Assembly (NCBI GenBank): GCA_009929375.1
Contig: SAAO01000039.1
Location: 1 to 34,906 of the forward strand
Source: Bacteroidia bacterium
GTDB taxonomy: Bacteria > Bacteroidota > Bacteroidia > Bacteroidales > Paludibacteraceae
Reading direction: 5' to 3'
Length of the DNA: 34,906 nt
Every line of letters starts with the position of its first letter. Position 1 is the first letter of the stretch. Under the pieces are notes generated by a model. It ran no database searches, was not told the origin of the DNA, and worked only from the letters and a program-made list of their open reading frames with translations. Shown in pieces: positions 8,676 through 15,418 of the stretch. The position numbers and the translations under genes were made by a program.

Positions 8676-8718
8676 AAAACCTTCTGAGCAACCGGGAGGT
8701 TAGCTTAGAAGGTTTTTT
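8676..8718 (-). terminator. Long hairpin terminator after tRNA-Cys
   Basis: AAAACCTTCT (8676-8685) pairs with its complement (8707-8716), and the stem continues through GAGC/GCTT and AACC/GGTT to a 4-nt loop at 8694-8697, with one bulged A at 8702. It starts a few nt past the 3' end of the leftward tRNA-Cys and has T-runs on both strands, so it probably terminates the tRNA transcript. Beside it, 8651-8672 holds two and a half tandem copies of AAACGATTG. Confidence 0.75.
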
Positions 8719-8721
8719 GTG

Positions 8722-8792
8722 AGGTTCGTGGCGGATTCGAACCGCCGTATACGGTTTTGCAGACCGGTGCCTAGCCACTCGGCCAACGAACC
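8722..8792 (-). tRNA. tRNA-Cys (GCA)
   Basis: The 71-nt cloverleaf has acceptor arms GGTTCGT/ACGAACC, anticodon loop CTGCAAA (anticodon GCA) and T-arm GGCGGTTCGAATCCGCC. The discriminator base is U73, an identity base for cysteinyl-tRNA synthetase. CCA is not encoded. A perfect promoter (TTTG, 19 nt, TATCTTTG) lies just upstream. Confidence 0.95.
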
Positions 8793-8808
8793 CTGGTTTT
8801 TCGGTCTG

Positions 8809-8839
8809 CAAAGATAATAATATTTTACTTTTCTGCAAA
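8809..8839 (-). promoter_or_regulatory. Promoter of tRNA-Cys
   Basis: On the minus strand TTTG (8836-8839) is followed after exactly 19 nt by TATCTTTG (8809-8816), the full Bacteroidota sigma-ABfr consensus. It begins 16 nt upstream of the mature tRNA 5' end. Confidence 0.8.
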
Positions 8840-8882
8840 GGCTGTGCTCAAAAAATATGTTTTTTAGCAGCTTTGCAATGAT

Positions 8883-9332
8883 TTACCGCGGTCCCTGACG
8901 GCGTCCTTTACCCTGCCAGTCGCGTATCAATTCCTTTCTGAATGAGCGTTCTGTCTCCAGATAGTTGAATATCTGTTCGGCGGTAAGATGCTTTTTAAGT
9001 TTGTTGTAATAATTTTTCATCAACTGTGCTTTTTGCATCTCTGTATTCACAAAACGGTCATTTATCTGCGCATAATCAGGCTTTGCATTCGAACGTTTGT
9101 CCTGATTAAATTTACGGTATGCATCTTTGTTTTGTTCCATCAGTTTCCAAACAGCTGATTCATATTCCATAAACAGCGGTTGTATTTTTTCGACTTCATG
9201 CGCATTAAACTGCATTTTCTCGGCTATAAACTCCCATTTACGGGCGTGCATTTCTTCCACGCTCGGGCGTTGTTGTGCCTCCACATTGATAAATGCCATT
9301 ATCATAGCCAATATTACAAATGTTTTTTTCAT
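8883..9332 (-). CDS. Small secreted Spy/CpxP-like helical protein of an ECF sigma locus
   Basis: This 149-residue protein has a cleavable signal peptide (MKKTFVILAMIMAFINVEAQQ) and an otherwise all-helical, charged body. The pattern E-x-x-A-R-K-W-E-F-I...L-T-A-E-Q-I-F-N-Y is reminiscent of Spy/CpxP/zinc-resistance-associated periplasmic proteins, which bind misfolded proteins or metals, but I see no clear LTxxQ pair, so the assignment is tentative. It is the last gene of the leftward sigma - membrane protein - periplasmic protein set. In Bacteroidota such small proteins often accompany ECF sigma factors and may act as stress sensor or effector. Start is ATG at 9332; the intergenic gap to the preceding gene is 27 nt. 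Confidence 0.75.
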   Translation of the reverse strand: MKKTFVILAMIMAFINVEAQQRPSVEEMHARKWEFIAEKMQFNAHEVEKIQPLFMEYESAVWKLMEQNKDAYRKFNQDKRSNAKPDYAQINDRFVNTEMQKAQLMKNYYNKLKKHLTAEQIFNYLETERSFRKELIRDWQGKGRRQGPR

Positions 9333-9359
9333 TTTTTCTATGAATTATAAAATAGCTTT

Positions 9360-9680
9360 TTACTTCGTTTCTTCTGTCAGATAGTAATCAATAATCTCAG
9401 TTTCATCAACCTGCGACATAATGTACAAGTCGTAGTTTTCGGCCATCAGATTATCATTTTTTTCCTGATAAATATTGTAGCCAACACGGCTCAGGAACAA
9501 CACGCCTAAAAACATAGCTGCCACATACAGCCAGGGACGTAACAGTTTAAATACCGGAACAGGTTTTGCCATTATCTGCCCGTCCATTTGCATAGCAAAG
9601 TCCTCGAAATAATTTTCAGGAACGGTAAAGGGCAGTTTCTTACCGGCATCTTCAAATAATATGTGTTTTCTTTTTTCCAT
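9360..9680 (-). CDS. Putative single-pass anti-sigma or ECF-associated membrane protein
   Basis: This 106-residue protein has a short cytoplasmic N-terminus with PFTVPENYFEDFAMQM, one membrane segment (about 48-68, PWLYVAAMFLGVLFLSRVG), and an acidic periplasmic tail. The PF-VP--YF--F motif before a single membrane helix is recurrent in small proteins encoded next to ECF sigma factors in Bacteroidota. It lies between the sigma gene (146 nt upstream) and the periplasmic protein gene (27 nt downstream). Position and topology suggest an anti-sigma role. It lacks the zinc-binding HxxxCxxC of ZAS anti-sigma proteins, so the function is inferred from context only. Confidence 0.7.
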   Translation of the reverse strand: MEKRKHILFEDAGKKLPFTVPENYFEDFAMQMDGQIMAKPVPVFKLLRPWLYVAAMFLGVLFLSRVGYNIYQEKNDNLMAENYDLYIMSQVDETEIIDYYLTEETK

Positions 9681-9826
9681 TTTCTTTTGTTTTCAGACTC
9701 CTGTTTTATGCAAAGGTTTAATCTGCAATTAAATTTTGTCAGTTTTTTCTCAAAAATGCATCCTTATATAATTCGTTTTACAATAAGCAAACACTAAAAA
9801 ATCCTCCGTGGGATAGCAAAATGTCA

Positions 9827-10375
9827 TTATTCAACTTCATCAAAGTACTTTTCAATTTTCTTCACCGCATGATGATACGAAGCTTTGAGTGCTCCGGTAG
9901 TGGTTCCGAGAATTTCCTCCATTTCGTCGTAAGTAAGATCGTCGAAATATTTCATATTAAACACCAGTCTTTGTTTTTCGGGCAAAGTCAGAATAGCTTT
10001 CTGAAGCTTCAGCTGAGCTTCATTGCCATCGAAATACGAGTCGGACTGCAACGAATGCAGCAAATATGTATCTTCATCATCCATTGAAGTCAGATTCCGC
10101 ATGCGCTTATTGCTTAGAAAAGTGAGTGTTTCGTTGGTAGCAATCCGGTAAAGCCAGGTCGAAATTTTCGATTCGCCTCTGAATCCATCCAGGCCATTCC
10201 ATGCTTTCAGAAAAGTATTTTGCAATACATCATTGGCATCTTCGTGCGAAAGCACCATTTTGCGGATATGCCAGTAAAGGCGTTCCTGATAAAGGCGCAC
10301 CACAGCCGAAAAGGCCTGACCGCGCTTTGAAGGCTGCCCAAGCTGTATCACAATCTCCGATTCGGACTGGCTCAT
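9827..10375 (-). CDS. ECF-type RNA polymerase sigma-70 factor
   Basis: This 182-residue protein has sigma region 2 (about 22-92: VRLYQERLYWHIRKM, then HEDANDVLQNTFLKAW and KISTWLYRIATNETLTFL) and region 4 (about 125-178: LTLPEKQRLVFNMKYFDDLTYDEMEEILGTTTGALKASYHHAVKKI), with the typical ECF length and no regions 1 or 3. It would direct RNA polymerase to a small regulon, possibly envelope stress given the two genes downstream. ATG at 10375 fits the family N-terminus. No target promoter for it was recognised. The prmC gene upstream is on the same strand, 92 nt away. Confidence 0.92.
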   Translation of the reverse strand: MSQSESEIVIQLGQPSKRGQAFSAVVRLYQERLYWHIRKMVLSHEDANDVLQNTFLKAWNGLDGFRGESKISTWLYRIATNETLTFLSNKRMRNLTSMDDEDTYLLHSLQSDSYFDGNEAQLKLQKAILTLPEKQRLVFNMKYFDDLTYDEMEEILGTTTGALKASYHHAVKKIEKYFDEVE

Positions 10376-10467
10376 ATTTTACTGTTAAATATCACTTTTA
10401 AAATTATTTCCTAACAGCCATCTGACAGCAATTACGGCAAATGGTTTAATTGTGAATGCGATTTTTT

Positions 10468-11307
10468 TCATCGCTCAGCTTTTATCATCCTGTGATTACC
10501 TGAGATATCGCGGCGCAGTTCCACTTGATCAAAACCCGTTTCGCGCAACATATTCACACACTGAGAACCAAAGTCGCGATGAATTTCGAAAAACAACAAT
10601 CCATTTTGTTTCAAAGCTGAAAAGGCATATTCAGCAATCCGGCGGTAAAAAATCAAAGGATCGTTATCAGGGACAAATAATGCCTGATGTGGTTCAAAAT
10701 CGACCACAGCACTATCCATTTCTTCTTTTTCGGCCAACGGAATATAAGGCGGATTACTCACAATTACATCCCAACACGATTTTTCTTCAGGCATTTGAAG
10801 TGCATTACCCTGCAAAAAATGAATTTTCAGATTTAAAGCACGTGCATTTTCATCTGCAATTTTCAGCGCTTCGTCCGAAATATCCATTGCGCTCACATTC
10901 GAACTATCGAAAACCGACTTCAGCGCAAGTGCAATACAACCACTTCCGGTACCAATATCGAGCATATCGTAATTGCCGTTTCTGTCCAGCGATTGCATGA
11001 TCCACTCTATCAGTTCTTCTGTTTCGGGACGCGGTATAAGTACACCGGGTTTTGTGATTATTTTCAGCCCGAAAAACTCAGTTTTGCCCGTCACATACTG
11101 CAAAGGCTCATTATTTTTGAGTTTTTCCACAAAACTATGAATCAACTTCACCTGTTCATCAGAAAATATTGTATTTTTGTTTACAATTATTTGTGCAGGA
11201 CTAAATCCTGTGATTTCTGAAATCAGAATCTGAGTAACGATACGCAATTCGTTTTCAGAAAACTGCGACTGAAACGACGTTCTGATATATTCAATGGATT
11301 TTTGCAT
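10468..11307 (-). CDS. prmC: Peptide chain release factor N5-glutamine methyltransferase
   Basis: This 279-residue HemK/PrmC protein methylates the Gln of the GGQ motif in release factors RF1 and RF2. An N-terminal helical domain (about 1-75) contains the NEPLQYVTGKTEFFGL stretch, and the Rossmann-type methyltransferase domain has the SAM loop LDIGTGSGC (about 116-124) and the substrate motif NPPY (185-188), which holds the target glutamine. RPETEELIEW is also characteristic. The start is ATG at 11307; an upstream extension opens only with GTG and would overlap ribD. A TATCTTTG box lies just 4 nt upstream of the ATG. Divergent from ribD across 50 nt. Confidence 0.93.
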   Translation of the reverse strand: MQKSIEYIRTSFQSQFSENELRIVTQILISEITGFSPAQIIVNKNTIFSDEQVKLIHSFVEKLKNNEPLQYVTGKTEFFGLKIITKPGVLIPRPETEELIEWIMQSLDRNGNYDMLDIGTGSGCIALALKSVFDSSNVSAMDISDEALKIADENARALNLKIHFLQGNALQMPEEKSCWDVIVSNPPYIPLAEKEEMDSAVVDFEPHQALFVPDNDPLIFYRRIAEYAFSALKQNGLLFFEIHRDFGSQCVNMLRETGFDQVELRRDISGNHRMIKAER

Positions 11308-11311
11308 GGCA

Positions 11312-11319
11312 CAAAGATA
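11312..11319 (-). promoter_or_regulatory. Putative -7 box (TATCTTTG) immediately before prmC
   Basis: On the minus strand TATCTTTG is followed by TGCC and then the prmC ATG. Transcription would start at or next to the A of ATG, giving a leaderless or nearly leaderless mRNA. The -33 position reads TTTC at 11340-11343, three of four matches at 20 nt. Confidence 0.45.
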
Positions 11320-11357
11320 AGAAAAACAAAAACAGTTTCGAAAAAGGATCGTAAATA

Positions 11358-12452
11358 ATGGCTGCCACACTCTCTGACATATCGCACAACCACATATCAA
11401 CACAGGAATTTTACATGCGCAGATGCCTTCAACTGGCCGGAATTGCTTCGGGCTATACAGCCCCGAACCCGATGGTTGGAGCGTTGCTTATGTGCGAAGA
11501 AAAAATCATTGGCGAGGGTTATCACCGCCGTTACGGACAACCACATGCCGAGCCTAACGCCATCAATAGTGTAAAAGATAAAAGTCTTTTGTCACGTTCC
11601 ACACTTTATGTAAATCTGGAACCCTGTTCGCATTTCGGAAAAACGCCACCCTGCGCCAATCTGATTGTAAACTCAGGCATTCCGCGTGTGGTTATCGGCA
11701 CTTTCGACCCGAATCCCAAAGTGGCAGGACGTGGTGTGAAAATTCTGGAAGATGCCGGTATCGAAGTAGTGGTGGGCGTTCTCGAAGCTGAATGTCGCGC
11801 ATTGAACCGCCGGTTTTTTATTTATCAGGAAGAAAAAAGACCATTTGTACTTTTAAAATGGGCACAAACATCCGACGGTTACCTCGACAGGGTGCGTACA
11901 GACAATGAAAAACCGCCACTGAGCATTTCGAACGAAATTACCCGACAGCTGACACATAAAATGCGCTCCGAAAATCAATCGATTATGGTAAGTACTAACA
12001 CAGTGTTGCTCGACAATCCTTCACTCACTGTGCGCAACTGGAGTGGCAAAAACCCGGTACGCATCGCACTCGACCGTCAGGGACGTATACCCAAAAACTA
12101 TAATTTGCTGAACGGAAGAAACCAGACCTTTATTTTCACCGGAAATCCCGACGAAAACGGTCACAATCTTGAATTTATCCCTCATAGTTTCGACGAAAAT
12201 TCACTTCAAACAATACTCAACAGCATTTACAAAAAAGGTATTCATTCAGTATTGGTCGAGGGAGGTGCTAAGTTACTTCAAAGCTTTATTGAAGCTGGTT
12301 TGTGGGACGAAGCACATATCGAAATTTCGCAACAAAAGCTCTGCAATGGCGTTAAAGCTCCGGTTTTGAATGCTCTTCCGGTAATTTCCGAGCAAATTCA
12401 GGGCCATGCATGGTTACATTTCAAAAATTCGAAACCTAATTTCAGTCAATAA
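11358..12452 (+). CDS. ribD: Riboflavin biosynthesis bifunctional deaminase/reductase
   Basis: This 364-residue RibD has an N-terminal cytidine-deaminase-like domain with zinc ligands His63 (PHAEPNAI, general acid Glu65), Cys90 and Cys99 (PCSHFGKTPPC), and a C-terminal reductase domain (about 155-360: RPFVLLKWAQTSDGYLD, then LVEGGAKLLQSFI). It deaminates the pyrimidine intermediate made from GTP and then reduces the ribosyl side chain. The other rib genes are not in the window. The ATG at 11358 leaves about 17 residues before the conserved YMRRCLQLA; ATG at 11415 would cut into it. Followed by cls after 5 nt, so the two are likely one transcript. Confidence 0.95.
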   Translation: MAATLSDISHNHISTQEFYMRRCLQLAGIASGYTAPNPMVGALLMCEEKIIGEGYHRRYGQPHAEPNAINSVKDKSLLSRSTLYVNLEPCSHFGKTPPCANLIVNSGIPRVVIGTFDPNPKVAGRGVKILEDAGIEVVVGVLEAECRALNRRFFIYQEEKRPFVLLKWAQTSDGYLDRVRTDNEKPPLSISNEITRQLTHKMRSENQSIMVSTNTVLLDNPSLTVRNWSGKNPVRIALDRQGRIPKNYNLLNGRNQTFIFTGNPDENGHNLEFIPHSFDENSLQTILNSIYKKGIHSVLVEGGAKLLQSFIEAGLWDEAHIEISQQKLCNGVKAPVLNALPVISEQIQGHAWLHFKNSKPNFSQ

Positions 12453-12457
12453 GAAAT

Positions 12458-13882
12458 ATGAACAGTATCTTAACCATTATCTTTATTGTTCTCTACGTTT
12501 ACACACTGACAACCACTATTTCGGTGTTGCTGCTCGAAAACCGCAACCCGGTAAAATCGCTCTCGTGGGTGCTTGTACTGCTTTTCCTGCCGGGTCTCGG
12601 GCTTTTTTTATATCTGATTTTTGGTCAGAATTTCAGAAAACGAAAAACTATTTCGAAGAAAAGTCTTCGTTTTGCAACTAACCGACCACATGTTAGTTTC
12701 GACATCGATCGCCTGAATTCCAATTTAATGGATAACAATCAGGTAAACCTCATTCGCCTGCTTTATACCAACAGCGATGCCAAAGCTTATCCTGATAATA
12801 AAATTGATATTCTTTCGGATGGCAAAACGACCTTCGATGCTATGTTTAATGCCATTCAAAATGCAAAAAGTCATATTCATATTGAGTTTTTCATTTTTGG
12901 TAATGACAAAATATCCAATCAGTTACGTGAACTTCTGATCGAAAAAGCAAGTTCTGGCGTGCGGGTTCGAATGATTTATGATTACTGGGGTAGTTTCTTT
13001 CTGTCGCGCTGGTACCTGCAAACTTTGCGGGAAGCTGGTGTATATTTGCGTCCGTTTCTGCCTTTACGACTCAGGTTTGGACGAAGCAAAATAAACTACC
13101 GCAACCACCGCAAAATACTGATTGTAGATGGCGAAGTTGGTTTTACAGGCGGTCTGAATGTGGCCGACCGATATATTTTCGGAAATGCGCTGGGTATGTG
13201 GCGCGATACTTTTGTACGCTTCGAAGGTTCTGTGGTTCACGGATTGCAGCAACTTTTCCTCATGGACTGGTATTTTGTGGAACGTAAGCTTATTACCGAC
13301 CCCAAATACTATCCGATACCGAAAAAATTTGACAGTAATCTGGCTCAGATTGTGATCAGTGGTCCTGATACACAGTGGGAATCTATCATGCAGGGAATTG
13401 CTTCAGCCATTATGTCGGCTACCCGATATGTATACATTCACACGCCTTATTTTATCCCTAACGATGTGGTCGAAAACTGTATTCAAATGTCGGCTATGAG
13501 TGGTGTGGATGTGCGCATCATGATTCCGGCCCGCTCCGATTCCCGATTGTCCGACGCCTGTACTTTTAGTTATATGGGACGACTGCTCGAAGCCGGAGTA
13601 AAAGTTTATCGCTACACAGAGGGATTTCTGCACAGCAAAGCCATTGTAATCGACGACTTTATTTCCATTGTAGGTTCAGCTAATCTCGACGAACGCAGTT
13701 TCAATCAGAACTTTGAGGCAAACGCCTTTATTTATGAAGAAAAAACGGCCAATCGCCTGAAGGAACTCTTTTTCCGCGATATGCAAAATTGTGAGGAGCT
13801 AACCATCGAAGCATGGACAAACCGTCGTCGCCGCCAAAAGCTTAAAGAATCGTTTGCCCGGCTTTTCAGCCCGCTTATGTAA
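12458..13882 (+). CDS. cls: Cardiolipin synthase (PLD family)
   Basis: This 474-residue protein has two N-terminal membrane helices (about 1-50) and two phospholipase-D HKD motifs, one at His217 (NHRKILIVDGEVGFTGGLN) and one at His392 (HSKAIVIDDFISIVGSANLD). Each is followed by the conserved GG/GS-x-N stretch. Such enzymes join two phosphatidylglycerols into cardiolipin and glycerol at the inner membrane. The C-terminus is basic (NRRRRQKLKESFARLF), as is common for this family. Only 5 nt separate it from ribD. A strong bidirectional terminator follows and also serves lipA. The function is confident; which of the cls subfamilies it belongs to was not resolved. Confidence 0.95.
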   Translation: MNSILTIIFIVLYVYTLTTTISVLLLENRNPVKSLSWVLVLLFLPGLGLFLYLIFGQNFRKRKTISKKSLRFATNRPHVSFDIDRLNSNLMDNNQVNLIRLLYTNSDAKAYPDNKIDILSDGKTTFDAMFNAIQNAKSHIHIEFFIFGNDKISNQLRELLIEKASSGVRVRMIYDYWGSFFLSRWYLQTLREAGVYLRPFLPLRLRFGRSKINYRNHRKILIVDGEVGFTGGLNVADRYIFGNALGMWRDTFVRFEGSVVHGLQQLFLMDWYFVERKLITDPKYYPIPKKFDSNLAQIVISGPDTQWESIMQGIASAIMSATRYVYIHTPYFIPNDVVENCIQMSAMSGVDVRIMIPARSDSRLSDACTFSYMGRLLEAGVKVYRYTEGFLHSKAIVIDDFISIVGSANLDERSFNQNFEANAFIYEEKTANRLKELFFRDMQNCEELTIEAWTNRRRRQKLKESFARLFSPLM

Positions 13883-13886
13883 ATAC

Positions 13887-13923
13887 AAACAGCGCCTTCG
13901 GAAATCGTCCAAAGGCGCTGTTT
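13887..13923. terminator. Bidirectional terminator between cls and lipA
   Basis: A perfect 12-bp stem, AAACAGCGCCTT at 13887-13898 with its complement at 13912-13923, around a 13-nt loop. It lies 4 nt after the cls stop and 22 nt after the lipA stop, in a convergent arrangement, with T-rich sequence beyond the stem on the plus strand. Confidence 0.85.
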
Positions 13924-13945
13924 ATTTAATCAAAAATCTAATTGT

Positions 13946-14797
13946 CTATTTTGTATCCACATGTTTTTCGGCATGATACGAAGAACGTACAAACGGTCCG
14001 CTTTCCACATGCTTAAAGCCTTTATCCAAAGCTATTTCGCGATATTCCTTAAATTTATCAGGATGAATGTATTCGCTCACCGTAATGTGTTTACGCGAAG
14101 GTTGCATGTACTGTCCGATTGTCAGCACACGGCAGTCGTGAGCCAACGCATCGTCCATTAATTCAAGCACTTCCTGTTCTGTTTCACCAAGTCCGAGCAT
14201 AATTCCGGTTTTGGCCACAATACCACGCGAAGCAATATACTGAAGCACTTTCAGGCTCACATCATATTTAGCACGCGTACGGATTTCGGGAGTAAGACGG
14301 CGTACTGTTTCCAGATTGTGCGAAATAATATCAGGTCGTTCGGCCACAACAAGTTCAATAAGCTCCTCTTTTCCCTGAAAGTCGGGAATCAGCACTTCGA
14401 GCGTGGTTTCCGGATTTACTTCCTTCACTTTTCTGATGGTTTCGGCCCAGTGATTCGCACCCTGATCTTTTAAATCGTCACGATCGACCGAAGTTATCAC
14501 CGCATGTTTCAGTTTCATAAGCCGTATCGATTCAGCCACGTTCGCAGGCTCCTGCGGATTGAGCGGCAGTGGTCGGCCGGTAATTGTATTACAGAACTTA
14601 CACGAACGCGTACAAATATCACCACCAATCATCAGGGTGGCAGTACCACGACTCCAGCATTCACTCTGATTCGGACAACGTCCACTTGTACAAATAGTAT
14701 GAAGTCCGTGGGTTTTAATTACCTGGCTTACATTCGAATACTCCGATTCACTGTAAAATTTATTTCGTAACCACTCGGGTTTTCTGAGATATGTCAT
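13946..14797 (-). CDS. lipA: Lipoyl synthase
   Basis: This radical-SAM enzyme inserts two sulfurs into octanoyl groups bound to lipoyl domains. Two clusters are visible: the auxiliary 4Fe-4S set CTSGRCPNQSEC and the radical-SAM set CTRSCKFC (CX3CX2C). The C-terminal RSSY (VRSSYHAEK), whose serine ligates the auxiliary cluster, is intact. Length of 283 residues is normal. The start is ATG at 14797 (MTYLRKPEWLR); the longer frame opens with TTG. lipB is not adjacent. A TATATTTG box lies 23 nt upstream. Confidence 0.96.
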   Translation of the reverse strand: MTYLRKPEWLRNKFYSESEYSNVSQVIKTHGLHTICTSGRCPNQSECWSRGTATLMIGGDICTRSCKFCNTITGRPLPLNPQEPANVAESIRLMKLKHAVITSVDRDDLKDQGANHWAETIRKVKEVNPETTLEVLIPDFQGKEELIELVVAERPDIISHNLETVRRLTPEIRTRAKYDVSLKVLQYIASRGIVAKTGIMLGLGETEQEVLELMDDALAHDCRVLTIGQYMQPSRKHITVSEYIHPDKFKEYREIALDKGFKHVESGPFVRSSYHAEKHVDTK

Positions 14798-14819
14798 TAT
14801 TATCAATAATTTTAGTTTG

Positions 14820-14827
14820 CAAATATA
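14820..14827 (-). promoter_or_regulatory. Putative -7 box (TATATTTG) of lipA
   Basis: An exact TAnnTTTG match 23 nt before the lipA ATG on the minus strand, giving a leader of roughly 15 nt. No TTTG was found at the -33 distance. Confidence 0.45.
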
Positions 14828-15246
14828 ATTATTAAAAGCAGAATCATGATTCGGAATACTTTTAATTTATCCAAAATCATATCCGATTTATGCATGTAAA
14901 ACACTAAACAAATCTTTTGCAAAAATGTAAGTTAAATAATTTCAACGGAAACCATTAAAATTATTTTTCAGGGAGAAAAATGCAATTCTATTTTCTCAAT
15001 TATTGGTTTAGCAATGCAGCAATCCTACAAAACTCACCTGCGTTTACAGCTGTAATTCTGATTAATCGTTCGGGATAATCTTCTCTCAAAAATATTTTCA
15101 ATTTACATTAAACTTTTACTTTAAAACTTTAATAGCACTTTATAATTACAGATTATTATTTTAAACAGATTTTTCGAAAAGGCAGATTTAAAACAGGCTT
15201 TTTTCATAACAAACCGATTTTAAGTATGCTGATTTTGAGAAAAATA

Positions 15247-15270
15247 AATTACGGAAAAAATTCTTTAATT
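15247..15270. promoter_or_regulatory. Palindromic operator-like site 1
   Basis: A 24-nt site with two-fold symmetry: AATTA, 2 nt, GAA, 4 nt, TTC, 2 nt, TAATT. It is 21 of 24 identical to site 2 (15302-15325), the three differences being an AAA/TTT swap at the centre. It covers the expected -33 position of the promoter box at 15284. Together the paired sites look like binding sites for a dimeric regulator; the regulator is unknown. Confidence 0.65.
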
Positions 15271-15283
15271 CAAAAATCAGTGT

Positions 15284-15291
15284 TATATTTG
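15284..15291 (+). promoter_or_regulatory. Promoter -7 box (TATATTTG) of the carboxyltransferase gene
   Basis: An exact TAnnTTTG match lying between two copies of the palindrome. Transcription would start near 15297-15300, leaving a leader of about 120 nt. The -33 region coincides with site 1 and does not match TTTG well, which would fit an activator-dependent or tightly repressed promoter. Confidence 0.55.
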
Positions 15292-15301
15292 CACTGAATT
15301 T

Positions 15302-15325
15302 AATTACGGAAATTTTTCTTTAATT
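15302..15325. promoter_or_regulatory. Palindromic operator-like site 2
   Basis: The second copy of the AATTA-GAA-N4-TTC-TAATT palindrome, starting 55 nt after the first, about five helical turns apart. It would cover roughly +3 to +26 of the transcript, a position typical of a blocking repressor. Confidence 0.65.
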
Positions 15326-15347
15326 ATACTCGCAATTCAATGAAAGG

Positions 15348-15377
15348 TCACCGGATTTAACGGCAAAAAGCCGGTGA
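15348..15377 (+). promoter_or_regulatory. Leader hairpin(s) before the carboxyltransferase gene
   Basis: TCACCGG (15348-15354) pairs with CCGGTGA (15371-15377). An alternative inner hairpin, CGGC (15361-15364) with GCCG (15370-15373), uses some of the same bases, so the two cannot form together. It lies 41 nt before the ATG, with no T-run, so it is not an obvious terminator. Confidence 0.4.
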
Positions 15378-15418
15378 GGTAAAAAACAACAAAACTCACT
15401 ATTATTTTAAACAAAACA

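Larger units (their letters stand above)
14798..15418. other. 612-bp AT-rich divergent intergenic region
   Basis: Between lipA and the carboxyltransferase gene. The left end has the lipA -7 box. From 14830 to 15240 it is very AT-rich and I see no ORF, tRNA or clear repeat. The right 170 bp holds two palindromic operator-like sites, a promoter box and a hairpin-containing leader, listed separately. Confidence 0.6.
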
